From contig NC_021171.1 in assembly GCF_000242895.2 (NCBI RefSeq), forward strand, positions 406,001 through 470,000: a DNA stretch of 64,000 bases, written 5' to 3'. This document shows positions 34,226 to 43,569 of the stretch, one piece after another. Position numbers and translations under genes: made by a program. This DNA comes from Bacillus sp. 1NLA3E. GTDB lineage: Bacteria; Bacillota; Bacilli; Bacillales; Cytobacillaceae. Below the pieces are notes generated by a model, which worked only from the letters and a program-made list of their open reading frames with translations, was not told the DNA's origin and ran no database searches. Within the stretch, counting starts at the first letter, position 1; every line of letters begins with the position of its first letter.

Positions 34226-34272
34226 AGACGTCTGCTTCGGGAAAAGTCACCGGGGCAGACATCTTTTATTTT
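34226..34272 (+). terminator. Intrinsic terminator after the 53-aa gene
   Basis: Stem AGACGTCTGC with GCAGACATCT followed by TTTATTTTT. Confidence 0.82.
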
Positions 34273-34349
34273 TCTGAAAATATGATTAAATAAAATTATG
34301 TAATAATATAGAAAAAACGGAATCGGATGTTAACCCAGGAGGGATATAG

Positions 34350-35282
34350 ATGGAAGTCATCGATTTTCACTGTGACGCATTACTAAAGCTCTGGGAAGGG
34401 AAAGGTTCGTTAAGATTTGCTGACGCCCCAGTGCTCGATACGAATATAAACCGGTTAAAAAAAGGACGCGTGAAGGTACAGTGTTTTGCTATTTTTATTG
34501 AGCCAGAAATCAAACAAGAACAAAAATTCCAGGTTGTCCTTGAACAAGTAGATTATTTTTATCAGGAAGTGCTTGGAAGGAACCCGGAAATGAAACATAT
34601 CAAAAAATGGACTGATTTTTATAAGTTGAAAGATGGGGAAATCGGGGCCATGTTAACCTTAGAAGGTGTGGATGCAATCGGCAATGATTTATCTAAGCTG
34701 CGTATCCTTTATCAACTCGGAATCAAATCGGTGGGTCTCACATGGAACACGGCTAATTTAGCTGCAGACGGAGCTGGTGAACCTCGCGGTGGGGGATTAA
34801 CTCTGTTTGGAAAGGAGATTGTCCACCTCAATAATCAGCATCAGGTATTAACTGATGTTTCTCATCTTAGCGAGAAAGCATTTTGGGACGTGATGGAGCT
34901 ATCCCGTTACCCAATTGCTAGTCATTCAAATTCTAAAGCACTTTGTAATCATCCAAGAAATTTAACAGATGAACAAGCAACTGAAATGTTTAGCAAGGGT
35001 GGAACGGTTCACGTGGTATATCACCCTCCTTTTATAAAAGAAAGCGGAATAGCGACCATTCCAGATCTTATAACCCATATTGATCATTTTTGCTCGCTTG
35101 GAGGAGTTAAACACATCGGTTTAGGCTCTGATTTTGATGGTATCAGTTCGTTTGTAAAAGATCTTGAGGATGCTTCAAAAACACAAAACTTGATTAATGA
35201 ATTACTTAAGCATTTTAAGGAAGAAGAAGTTAGAGGCTTTGCTTACCAGAATTTCCTTGACCATCTTCCGCGAAAAGCATGA
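34350..35282 (+). CDS. Membrane dipeptidase-like metallopeptidase (family M19)
   Basis: 310 residues. The renal-dipeptidase plan is visible: metal-binding DFHCDAL at the N-terminus (HxD), bridging Glu in LTLEGVDAIG, VSHLSEKAFWDV and SHSNSKALCNHPRN histidines, and GLGSDFDGI near the C-terminus. M19 enzymes hydrolyse dipeptides, some with D-residues. No signal peptide, so probably cytoplasmic. CAGGAGGG precedes the ATG. A stand-alone gene with its own terminator. Confidence 0.92.
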   Translation: MEVIDFHCDALLKLWEGKGSLRFADAPVLDTNINRLKKGRVKVQCFAIFIEPEIKQEQKFQVVLEQVDYFYQEVLGRNPEMKHIKKWTDFYKLKDGEIGAMLTLEGVDAIGNDLSKLRILYQLGIKSVGLTWNTANLAADGAGEPRGGGLTLFGKEIVHLNNQHQVLTDVSHLSEKAFWDVMELSRYPIASHSNSKALCNHPRNLTDEQATEMFSKGGTVHVVYHPPFIKESGIATIPDLITHIDHFCSLGGVKHIGLGSDFDGISSFVKDLEDASKTQNLINELLKHFKEEEVRGFAYQNFLDHLPRKA

Positions 35283-35610
35283 AATTTAAATAGGAGAGGG
35301 GAAAGCCATACAGGTATCCCTCTGTTTTTTTCGATAAAATAAAAATCTGATTTATTTGAAAAATAGGGAATAACCCTTCGGAATACCAGTTTTCCCGAAA
35401 TCAAAGGTTATACCGTCAAACCGTATTATTGTACACCGAATGATTTATTATCTATTCTATAATGAAAGACCCATTTTTTTACATGCGTGTATTAAAAATG
35501 AATGCAGAGTTGAAATAGTAATCTGGTAATATACAAGCTTAGTAAAAGTAATGAGGGACAAAAACGATACATAAAATAACTTTGAAATATGTAACCCGGG
35601 GGAAAATATT
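35283..35610. other. Intergenic region, terminator and promoter only
   Basis: After the terminator at 35295 the remaining sequence up to 35610 is AT-rich, with no repeat or ORF that I can support. Confidence 0.5.
35295..35331 (+). terminator. Intrinsic terminator after the dipeptidase gene
   Basis: AGAGGG/CCCTCT stem with a long loop and T7. Confidence 0.6.
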
Positions 35611-38316
35611 ATGTTCGAGGAACAATTAATAAAAAAGTCGTACTATGAAAATTTTCTGGAGCCTAATGATAACCGCCACCCTGTTCAGGTTCTTGGAGAA
35701 GTCTACATGAAAGAGCAAGCGGAAAAATTACCGGATTTATCCCAAATCCGTTTTGCACAGGGCGAAGTGTATTTCCGAGCAAAAGATTTTGAAACAGCTA
35801 TTTTTAAATGGGAAAGCATAAATAATGAGCTAGAGCCTTGGGCCAAGAAGAACATGGCGGATGCCTATTTAGAGCTTGAATTATTCTCTACCGCCGAAGG
35901 GATTTATCAATCGATTATTACTGATTCTTTAATTCTTAATACTGAATTGGCCATTCAATTATTTTCACTTTTTATCCAAGAAGGTAAAGTTGAATCAGCT
36001 GTTCATATGATTAAACAAGCAGTATCCATTAATCCTGATTATCCGAATGTTTCTACTCTAGCCAGGATGTTTTTTGAAGAGCAGCAAGATTGGGAAAACG
36101 CACTTGATCTTGCTGTGAATGAAGTGATTCGAACGGAGAAAATGCAATGGGTTGATACGGTGATTGATTATATTGAAATGGGGCATACAAAGTCTGTGAA
36201 ACCAGAATATTTTTCTGAAGTTTTGACGAAGGTAATGAACCTAGATAGCAATCGATTTGACCGGATGGCCTCCTCACTTTGGAAAAACTACAAACAGGAG
36301 AAAGTCTATTTTACCTGGCTCAAAGAGTTTAATCGTTTGTTTGAGAATAGCGAAATAGAGAAAAATGGTTTAGGGCAGGAACTATCTATTTTGTATCATG
36401 AGACCTATTTTTATTTGCTGGATGGAAAGTACTTAATCAAAGAGATTTCCGATTTCATCCCAAGCTTCCTTGCAAATTGGTTGAAAGTAGCAGATCCTGA
36501 TCATATTTCTTTTGCCGCAGCAGCCCTATTAGCATGGAGTGAGGTATTCCCTTCAAGTATAAGTGGTGAGTTGGTTAATGAAGCAGAAAGCTCAATTTAC
36601 CAATCTAAAAATAGTAAAACGATTTTAAAGGATAGTTTGGAACTTTTTAATACAATTGTCACCTGGGCAGAAGGTCAAGGTATTTTGGTAAGTCCCAAGC
36701 TAAAATGGATTATTGAAAAATTAGCGGACGTGAAAACTATGAACCTGTTAATTGCCGGCGATTCAGGAAATGGCAGGGCTACTTTCCTTCATAAAATCTT
36801 AGGTGAACCTTCTTTAGATGCAAATATATCAAATGTTATGTATACAAACCATGACATTGAGGGGAGTTATGAAATAAACGATTCAGAGTTAATAAAGGTT
36901 GCTTCATATAAAAGAGAGATAGATGAGTTAAGTGAACCGACTGGAGAAGCGAACTGGCGAGAAGTTCAGCTGTCAAATGTTTTTTTACGTGAAAATTCTT
37001 TAGCTTTGATCAATGCGCTTGACCTTAATGGAGGAAATAGCGAAGGTTTATATATGGCGGATAGCTTAGTGTTTTTAGTTAATGATAAAGAGCCGTTTAC
37101 TGGAAATGATCGCGAAGTTTTTATCCAAATTCAAAATAACAAACCGGATCTGCCCGTCCATTTCTTGTTAATGAAAAGCAGTGAAGGAAAAACAGAAAAT
37201 CTTACATCGATCATAAAAAATTATTTTCCAGCAGCTAAACTGTTCACGATCTCACTTAATGATACTGAATGGGGTGAACTTAACCATCTAGGTGAATTCT
37301 TAAAAGAGACAGTTTGCGAACAGCATCTAGAAGAAGAACGAGCAGGGAAAGTACTCATTTTTGTAAAGAAGCTAATCAGTTTACTGTTAGAAAAACGAGT
37401 AGAATTGGAAAATAGCTTAGTGAATTCAGTTAAATGGAATGAACAGATGAATGGAAAGTATAATGGGGCGATTCATCAACTGAGTGATTTAAAGTTGGAA
37501 AACATTCGAATGGTCAAAAATTCCTTCCAGAAAGCAAAGGAAGATATTCAGCATGAAGTGATTGATACGATTCCAAGGTTATTGAAGGAATGTTCTAGAG
37601 TCATAAATGAAAACAGTGATTTTCGGAAAATTCACCTTGAGTTAAATGAGGAAATGAATAGACGGATCGATTCGTACATGAAGGAAATTGTTCTTCCCAA
37701 ATTCCATGACACACTTCAAGCGTGGATAGAGGAATCAAAAAATGAATTAATAAAAAGCCAAGCTTTCTTAGATGAGCTTGGAGATGCTTTTAATGTTTTG
37801 CTTGAAGAGGAGCGAATTCAGTTTTTTTGCGATTTAAAAGTGTTGGATGATTGGCGAAGAGATGTAACTAGAATGACAAGCAATGTGCATTTAGATAAAG
37901 TTAACATCTTGTTAAGGATGACTCCATCTCAGGTTTTACTAAAAAGTGCTGGGAAGTTTCTTGGGGTTCTTTCTCAAAATAAGTCGATGCTGTCAAACAA
38001 ATATAAGAACTATATTGAACATGAAGATTACTATGAGATTGCGGTATCAATTGCTGCTAAGCTTATCCTCCAAATAGAACTATTTGAAAATGGATTAGAA
38101 CGAGATATGACAATGTTTTTCCAAAATCCGAATGATGTCCTCGGTAAATTAGTGGAAGAAACGAATGAGGAGATTTCCGCTAATCGAAAATTATTAAAGG
38201 AAATGCGTTCTAATCCAGAAATTTACAATGATCCAATGACATTTTTCCAAATTAGATTGCGTCAGTATGAATGGGTTATGTTAGCCGGCAGTGAATTGCG
38301 TTATCAAAGACAATAA
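35611..38316 (+). CDS. Large TPR protein with degenerate dynamin-like GTPase domain
   Basis: 901 residues, no signal peptide. Residues about 40-175 form TPR-like helix pairs (FAQGEVYFRAKDFETAIFKW; ALDLAVNEVIRTE). A P-loop-like element GDSGNGRAT is at residues 383-391, but the catalytic Lys is Arg389 and the Mg-binding Ser/Thr is Ala390. It is followed by a G4-like segment LVFLVNDKEPFT, then a long helical region with coiled-coil character (about 600-900), the layout of bacterial dynamin-like proteins. Nucleotide hydrolysis is doubtful. It is monocistronic. It may be a membrane-associated scaffold; function unknown. Confidence 0.6.
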   Translation: MFEEQLIKKSYYENFLEPNDNRHPVQVLGEVYMKEQAEKLPDLSQIRFAQGEVYFRAKDFETAIFKWESINNELEPWAKKNMADAYLELELFSTAEGIYQSIITDSLILNTELAIQLFSLFIQEGKVESAVHMIKQAVSINPDYPNVSTLARMFFEEQQDWENALDLAVNEVIRTEKMQWVDTVIDYIEMGHTKSVKPEYFSEVLTKVMNLDSNRFDRMASSLWKNYKQEKVYFTWLKEFNRLFENSEIEKNGLGQELSILYHETYFYLLDGKYLIKEISDFIPSFLANWLKVADPDHISFAAAALLAWSEVFPSSISGELVNEAESSIYQSKNSKTILKDSLELFNTIVTWAEGQGILVSPKLKWIIEKLADVKTMNLLIAGDSGNGRATFLHKILGEPSLDANISNVMYTNHDIEGSYEINDSELIKVASYKREIDELSEPTGEANWREVQLSNVFLRENSLALINALDLNGGNSEGLYMADSLVFLVNDKEPFTGNDREVFIQIQNNKPDLPVHFLLMKSSEGKTENLTSIIKNYFPAAKLFTISLNDTEWGELNHLGEFLKETVCEQHLEEERAGKVLIFVKKLISLLLEKRVELENSLVNSVKWNEQMNGKYNGAIHQLSDLKLENIRMVKNSFQKAKEDIQHEVIDTIPRLLKECSRVINENSDFRKIHLELNEEMNRRIDSYMKEIVLPKFHDTLQAWIEESKNELIKSQAFLDELGDAFNVLLEEERIQFFCDLKVLDDWRRDVTRMTSNVHLDKVNILLRMTPSQVLLKSAGKFLGVLSQNKSMLSNKYKNYIEHEDYYEIAVSIAAKLILQIELFENGLERDMTMFFQNPNDVLGKLVEETNEEISANRKLLKEMRSNPEIYNDPMTFFQIRLRQYEWVMLAGSELRYQRQ

Positions 38317-38319
38317 AAC

Positions 38320-38354
38320 AAAAATCCCCGGATATAGAAATCCGGGGATTTTTG
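38320..38354. terminator. Bidirectional terminator between convergent genes
   Basis: AAAATCCCCGGAT with ATCCGGGGATTTTT; A and T runs on both sides let it serve the TPR gene (+) and the DUF5667 gene (-). Confidence 0.9.
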
Positions 38355-38371
38355 TTGAATAGTATATTTTT

Positions 38372-39391
38372 TTATTTATTTTGTTTTCCCTTATTTTCCT
38401 TCTGTTTTTGGCTAACTTCAGCGCTTTGGCCCTTAGGCTGCTCTTTTTTCTCGATATGCTCTTGCTGCTGGGCCTGCTTACCATGATCCTGCTCATTTTT
38501 GCTCACTTCAGATTGTACGACTGTATCCTCTTTAACTTCAGTGGAAGTAGTTGATTCAGGAAGTGTTGCGGAATCAATGCTTGTGTCTGTACTATCAGTT
38601 TGAACAGGATTTTCAACTGTGACGTCCGGACTCTCTGTTTGTGTTACAACTGGAGCATCTTCAGTTACTTGATTTTCATCTTCAACTTTGTGGTATTTTT
38701 TTTCAAGTTTAGCAATTTTTTTAGCGATTTTTGCGTATGTTTTATCGATATTTTTTTGTAAAGAAGCTCTTGCCTTGTCATTTCCAACATGCTCCATGGC
38801 AGCACTTAAAGCAGTAATATTATGTCTCAGTGTATCTTCAACCTCTGTATTTGAATTCTGCTCATCTGAAGCCTCTCCAACTGTTGCATTTGAATCTTGT
38901 GCAGTGTTTTCGTCAGTTGTTGTAGTAACATCATCCACTTTAGAGTCTTGGTCAATTGTTTCCGCAGGATTCGTTTCATCTACGATACTTTGTGAACTTT
39001 CAATGTATTCGATAGCTGCCTGAATAACTTTAAGTGCTTCAGCTTCTTTCCCTTCACCATATAAAGCACCAGCCTCTGCAAGACGCTCAGATGCATATGT
39101 GGCCATAAGTTCAGCTTCCTTTGAGTTATCAAAAGTAACTGCTAATTTAATTTTCTCAAAAGCAATTTTAGCAAAATAAAAGAAATCTCCAGGAATTACA
39201 GAAGGGGTTTCAGTTTGTGTACTTTCTAGTTGTGTTTGTACTGCTTGTAAATCAACGGTATCGTATGTTGCTGGATCCGTATTATTGTCATCAGCAAATG
39301 CTAATGAGGAAAAAGTGAAGGTGCTGGCTAGGACTATAGCTAAGGCCCCTTTAACAACTTTTTTAATTTCTTGGCTAGATATTATTTTCAT
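38372..39391 (-). CDS. Secreted DUF5667-domain protein
   Basis: 339 residues. Signal peptide (VKGALAIVLASTFTFSSLAFA, residues about 13-33), then the DUF5667-type helix pair PGDFFYFAKIAFEKIKLAV...AELMATYASERLAEA, a low-complexity acidic Thr/Asp/Glu region, a second helical segment, and a C-terminal Gln/Lys/Glu-rich tail (KEQPKGQSAE...). Such proteins are exported, often with sigma-factor or envelope contexts; here there is no partner. TGAGGTGAG lies before the ATG. The repetitive acidic linker may evolve rapidly. Confidence 0.75.
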   Translation of the reverse strand: MKIISSQEIKKVVKGALAIVLASTFTFSSLAFADDNNTDPATYDTVDLQAVQTQLESTQTETPSVIPGDFFYFAKIAFEKIKLAVTFDNSKEAELMATYASERLAEAGALYGEGKEAEALKVIQAAIEYIESSQSIVDETNPAETIDQDSKVDDVTTTTDENTAQDSNATVGEASDEQNSNTEVEDTLRHNITALSAAMEHVGNDKARASLQKNIDKTYAKIAKKIAKLEKKYHKVEDENQVTEDAPVVTQTESPDVTVENPVQTDSTDTSIDSATLPESTTSTEVKEDTVVQSEVSKNEQDHGKQAQQQEHIEKKEQPKGQSAEVSQKQKENKGKQNK

Positions 39392-39870
39392 TTTTACTCA
39401 CCTCATAAGTTATTTTTGCGATCGCAACTTCCACTAAATGATTACGAAGCCCATTTAATTTTTGGGGGGGCAAGCAAAATAATTAATAAATAATCTGAAA
39501 AGGGTCAAGTCTGAGAAACCCTATAAAACCACCTTATTCCCCAGGAAATGACATTTTAAAACACTTAGTCGAAATGGAAGATTACCTCATAACCATCCAA
39601 AAATAGATACTACCAAATTACTAAAATAAAGAAGTTAAATATATAAACTATAGGTAAAAACAAAAACCTTCCAAATTTGCTAAAAATTTCGATATTGTTA
39701 TCAACAAACGTTGGAAAAGTAGGTTAAAATGATCCTGCACAAATTAAAATATTCTTTTAAAATAGATTTTTTTATAAAAGAATACATAATTTGAAAACTC
39801 TTGAAAGGAGTTGGGCGAGAGGTTATTTGAAATGTTATGGACCAATTATTTAAAAAAGGAGGGGAATTGA
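39392..39870. other. Divergent intergenic region, no gene seen
   Basis: A 479-bp AT-rich region holding promoters of a secreted DUF5667 protein and a secreted subtilase. I found no repeat, hairpin terminator or ORF with a ribosome binding site. Confidence 0.5.
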
Positions 39871-41346
39871 ATGAAACTTTCTTATAAACTGTTGTCGATG
39901 AGCGCAGCAGTGGCAATGTCTACAGGATTATTATATGGTGTCACTACTTCTACGAATCTACCTATAAACCAGAAAGCGGTTCATGCAGAATCCGCCTCAA
40001 AAGAAATCATTTTCCAAGCAAAATCAGGTTTTGATGCAAAAGATTATATTAAATCGATTGGCGGTTCAATTGAACAGGAAGTTGATTTGATCAATGGCTA
40101 CATAGCAAGGGTTCCGGCAGATCGGCTTGATCAAGTTAAGGCACAGAATGGGATTACGAATGTAAGTGAAAGTCACCGAGTGGAATCAACCACCCAAAAA
40201 ATTGGGGAAGACAATGTCATCGGGAAAGCACTTGGTCAAAGAAACACTCATAATGAATTAATTAAGGCAACTAATGTCCAATATACCGGAACTGGTGTAA
40301 CAGTAGCTGTTTTAGATAGTGGTGTTGGAGCTATCAACGAACTAAATGTTACGAAATCTGTTGCTATTAATCCAGATGCGACAACGACTACTGATTTGTA
40401 CGGGCATGGAACACACGTTGCTGGAATTATTTCCGGTGATAGTATCCATACAGGAGTTGCCCCTAACACAAATATTATCAGTGTTAAGCTTGGCACTGAT
40501 GGTGGATATGTCGACGAAGTGGATCTACTATTAGGATTACAATGGGTTTTTGATTATAAAGATGAGTATAATATTAAAGTCGTTAATTTATCAGTTTCTT
40601 CAACCATCTCTCAATCTTACTTAGATAACCCTATTAGCGCAGCAGTTGAACAATTATGGTTAAATGGGGTAATTGTTGTTACAGCAGCAGGAAATGACCA
40701 ATATAATCAAAGTGATATTAACTACGCTCCAGCAAATGACCCGTTTGTTATAACTGTTGGAGCATTGGATGGAGAAGGCGAATATTCAGCTAGTTTAACT
40801 AAGTTGGCTTCATGGTCGAAATTTGGAGTTACCCCAGAGGGTGTTACTAAACCAGAATTAAACGCTCCTGGAGTGGATATTGTTTCTTACCTATCATCAG
40901 AAACAGCCATCCTTGCGAAAGAACATCCAGAAGCTGTATATAATAACAATTATATTGAAATGAGTGGTACTTCAATGGCAGCACCAGTCATAACTGGGGC
41001 TATCGCGTTGTTACTGGAAGCAAATCCAGATTTAACACCAAACCAAATAAAATACTTGCTTACTCAAACTGCCCAACCGACTGCAACAGCTGGTTCGAAT
41101 ATTATTGATGTGGAAAAAGCAATTGGGTTAGCAAAGAATAAAGATTACTTAAATAATTTAAACCTTAGTAATTATAATAATTTTGAACAATCTCAATATA
41201 TTAATCCTTCTGGAAATACAGTCGATTATTCAAAATTAAGTTGGCATAGTTTAGAATGGCTTAAATTAAGTTGGCATAATGTAGACTGGGCAAAACTGTC
41301 ATGGAAATCTCAATGGGATTCAATAGGTCAATCTCTTAATAACTAA
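39871..41346 (+). CDS. Secreted subtilisin-like serine protease with C-terminal Trp repeats
   Basis: 491 residues: signal peptide (about 1-39, ending VHAES), an I9 propeptide-like domain (about 44-105), and an S8 catalytic domain with Asp149 (VAVLDSGVG), His179 (GHGTHVAG) and Ser368 (SGTSMAAP). After residue 454 come three decapeptides of exact 10-residue period, KLSWHSLEWL, KLSWHNVDWA and KLSWKSQWDS. AAAAGGAGGGG precedes the ATG. The protein is an extracellular endopeptidase; the Trp repeats may bind the wall or a polysaccharide, which is a guess. Confidence 0.93.
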   Translation: MKLSYKLLSMSAAVAMSTGLLYGVTTSTNLPINQKAVHAESASKEIIFQAKSGFDAKDYIKSIGGSIEQEVDLINGYIARVPADRLDQVKAQNGITNVSESHRVESTTQKIGEDNVIGKALGQRNTHNELIKATNVQYTGTGVTVAVLDSGVGAINELNVTKSVAINPDATTTTDLYGHGTHVAGIISGDSIHTGVAPNTNIISVKLGTDGGYVDEVDLLLGLQWVFDYKDEYNIKVVNLSVSSTISQSYLDNPISAAVEQLWLNGVIVVTAAGNDQYNQSDINYAPANDPFVITVGALDGEGEYSASLTKLASWSKFGVTPEGVTKPELNAPGVDIVSYLSSETAILAKEHPEAVYNNNYIEMSGTSMAAPVITGAIALLLEANPDLTPNQIKYLLTQTAQPTATAGSNIIDVEKAIGLAKNKDYLNNLNLSNYNNFEQSQYINPSGNTVDYSKLSWHSLEWLKLSWHNVDWAKLSWKSQWDSIGQSLNN

Positions 41347-41360
41347 AATGTTTTGAAAAG

Positions 41361-41388
41361 CTGTCAGAATTCTTCTGACAGTTTTTTT
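41361..41388 (+). terminator. Intrinsic terminator after the subtilase gene
   Basis: CTGTCAGAA with TTCTGACAG followed by T7. Confidence 0.9.
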
Positions 41389-41544
41389 ATTGAATAATTA
41401 TCTTGATAATGTCGAATTTTCTTTTATAATTATTATAAAAAGTAGTTACTATTAGTGATAGTATAAGAATAAAGTCGAATTTTGTTATTTTAGATAGAAT
41501 ATCGTTCTACCTAAAATAATTCAATTTCTGAAGGGAATGGGAGC

Positions 41545-42912
41545 ATGACACTTAAAGCAAAGTTATATATTTTTGCTCATATTATATTAACTATATTAAT
41601 ATTCACCAATGTTATGTTCCGAGACTTTTCTTTTTCTTTTATTAAAATTTTGCCCTTATTTGTTTTTGGTTGTTTTCTTGAAGGTAAAAGTTTAATTGCT
41701 TTTTCTATTAAAGGCCAAGAAGTAAATATTTCAGCAGGGTCAGCGGTTATTTTAGCAGGGATAATTTTATTTAACCCTCTAGAAATAATTGTTTTTTCCT
41801 TCTTTTATGGCCTGGTAATTATTATATTTCCTCTTGTCAAAGACTTATATAAATTTGTATTTAATATCAGCCAAACAGTAAACATTACATATTTAAGTTA
41901 TTTAGTCTGGGCTAACCTCCATGTAGAAAATACCAATCTGTTAAACCCTGAAAACATCGGTCCATTGTTGTTAACTATGTTTACCTTTGTTTTCCTAGAT
42001 CTTATAACAATAGGGGCTGTAATATCCTTTGCTACAGGTGAAAAATTTAGAAATGTGCTCAAAGGTTCCTTGGATTGGGTCATTGTAAGCTATGGGTTGG
42101 TGGCATTTATCGGTCTCTTACTTGCGGTCGTTTATGACCTATTTTATATTTACGGACTAATCGGTTTTGTTTTGCCATTATTCTTAATGCGTTATAACAT
42201 GTATTTGTTTAGTAAAGAAAAGGAAAAGCAAGTTGATCAACTCAAGGGCTTTAATGATCTTCTCAAAGAAAATAATGAACAGTTGTTACTTACCTTATCG
42301 CAGGTTATCGATGCAAGGGATAACAGCTTGTTTGGTCACTCAGCAAGTGTTTCCAAGTATGCCCTGGAAATTGGGAAACGATTAGGGGTCCCAGAAGAAG
42401 ATCTTCACGATTTAAAAAGGGGAGCACTTATCCACGATATTGGAAAGCTGGCGATTAGTGAAAAAATTCTTCAAAAACCTGGTCCCTTGTCGGATATGGA
42501 GTTCAAAATTATTAAAACTCACACTCTAATCGGTGAAAGAATCATGAAGCAAACAAAAGGTATGGAAAAAGTTGCCGTTATAATCGGACAACATCATGAA
42601 CATTACAATGGAGAAGGATACCCTCGTAAACTAAAAGGGGAGGAGATATTGTTAGAATCAAGAATTGTTACTCTTTGTGATTCAGTCGATACCATGCTTT
42701 CGACCAGGTCGTATAAAAAGGGTTGGAGCCTAGAAGAAGTAATGAAAGAGGTACAAAAATGTAGTGGAACCCACTTCGACCCACAGGTTGCAGAGGCCTT
42801 TATTGAAATCGCAAACGAAAAAGGTGCAGGCTTTTTCAAAAATTCAGCTGAGTTTGATCATGACAGGGTTTTGAAAAACCTTTTAATAAGACACGCTAAA
42901 GAAGTCGATTAG
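41545..42912 (+). CDS. Membrane HD-GYP domain protein, predicted c-di-GMP phosphodiesterase
   Basis: 455 residues. About seven to eight transmembrane helices occupy residues 1-225, a short helical linker follows (about 228-250), then an HD-GYP domain: LIHDIGKL with the metal-binding HD, KTHTLIGERI, and HHEHYNGEGYPRKLKGEEI, which keeps the HHE...GYP set required for phosphodiesterases (Asn replaces the usual Asp in the D-G-GYP step). The N-terminal module resembles integral sensor domains. It probably hydrolyses cyclic di-GMP in response to a membrane signal. Own terminator downstream. Confidence 0.88.
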   Translation: MTLKAKLYIFAHIILTILIFTNVMFRDFSFSFIKILPLFVFGCFLEGKSLIAFSIKGQEVNISAGSAVILAGIILFNPLEIIVFSFFYGLVIIIFPLVKDLYKFVFNISQTVNITYLSYLVWANLHVENTNLLNPENIGPLLLTMFTFVFLDLITIGAVISFATGEKFRNVLKGSLDWVIVSYGLVAFIGLLLAVVYDLFYIYGLIGFVLPLFLMRYNMYLFSKEKEKQVDQLKGFNDLLKENNEQLLLTLSQVIDARDNSLFGHSASVSKYALEIGKRLGVPEEDLHDLKRGALIHDIGKLAISEKILQKPGPLSDMEFKIIKTHTLIGERIMKQTKGMEKVAVIIGQHHEHYNGEGYPRKLKGEEILLESRIVTLCDSVDTMLSTRSYKKGWSLEEVMKEVQKCSGTHFDPQVAEAFIEIANEKGAGFFKNSAEFDHDRVLKNLLIRHAKEVD

Positions 42913-42958
42913 CTCCCCTGCATTTCCAACATACAATAAAATAATCCAGTAATTTAAC

Positions 42959-42995
42959 AAAACAAAAATCCTCTAGTTTTAGGGGATTTTTGTTT
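42959..42995. terminator. Bidirectional terminator after the HD-GYP gene
   Basis: AACAAAAATCCTCTA with AGGGGATTTTTGTTT; usable by the HD-GYP gene (+) and by the small minus-strand gene that ends at 43006. Confidence 0.8.
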
Positions 42996-43005
42996 GCGTG
43001 TAAGA

Positions 43006-43143
43006 CTAGCTATTTTGAATACTCCTTAAAAGCTCATGAGCCTTATCACCAGCTAATACCGCCAAGTTCTCCCAGATTTCATCTCGCAAAATATCAATCT
43101 CAATTATTTTTTTTGCAAGGTCGATGGCCTCTTTCGTAATCAT
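43006..43143 (-). CDS. Small uncharacterised helical protein, 45 aa
   Basis: On the minus strand, ATG at 43141-43143 with AGGGAG about 11 nt upstream; product starts MITKEAIDLAKKIIEIDILR and looks like two amphipathic helices. It follows the FbpA-like gene in the same direction after about 80 nt, and ends at the bidirectional terminator, which together support a real small transcription unit. I do not recognise the family. Confidence 0.55.
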   Translation of the reverse strand: MITKEAIDLAKKIIEIDILRDEIWENLAVLAGDKAHELLRSIQNS

Positions 43144-43222
43144 CTTAATTAACTCCCTTCTTTATATTTAGATTACATTCAAGATTTGATTAGAAAAAAG
43201 CGAAATGTGCTTTTAAAACAAA

Positions 43223-43384
43223 TCATTTTTTACATTCATTTTGAAAGTTTTTATATTCATGGATTAACTCAGTTAATGTTAGTTTCTGAAGAACTTGGTC
43301 TGACTGCTTAAAGGCACCTGCTTGGATTAGCCTTTTAATAAATATATTTCGCACATTTTCCACTGCGTCACGTAAAAGAGGCAT
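43223..43384 (-). CDS. FbpA-like small basic protein
   Basis: 53 residues on the minus strand; GGGAAG about 8 nt before the ATG. The pattern LLRDAVENVRNIFIKRLIQAGAFK...LTLTELIHEYK matches the Fur-regulated basic protein A family of Bacillus (LLRxAVEKRxxxLIxKLIxxGIYK...LYELTLSELExEY). In B. subtilis FbpA works with the small RNA FsrA in iron sparing. No clear Fur box is seen upstream, so iron control is not shown. The C-terminal Cys at position 51 is unusual for the family. Confidence 0.68.
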   Translation of the reverse strand: MPLLRDAVENVRNIFIKRLIQAGAFKQSDQVLQKLTLTELIHEYKNFQNECKK

Positions 43385-43482
43385 AATCAACACTTCCCTT
43401 TTGGATTATTAAGTGCATTGTATCGAAATACCAATGTAAACGCAGTTAATTTGTTAAATATCCTAACGGGGTTTTTATTTTT

Positions 43483-43534
43483 TGTTAGGAAATATAACAT
43501 AGAGGTGTTAATTTTGTGAACATTCAGTTATAAT
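43483..43534 (+). promoter_or_regulatory. TnrA box and promoter of tnrA
   Basis: TGTTAGGAAATATAACA (43483-43499) fits the TGTNAN7TNACA consensus exactly. A -10 element TATAAT is at 43529-43534, placing the box centre about 50 bp before the expected start of transcription, the usual distance for TnrA activation. Confidence 0.82.
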
Positions 43535-43569
43535 TTGGTAAAAAACAGTTATCTGGGGTGAGATCAACC

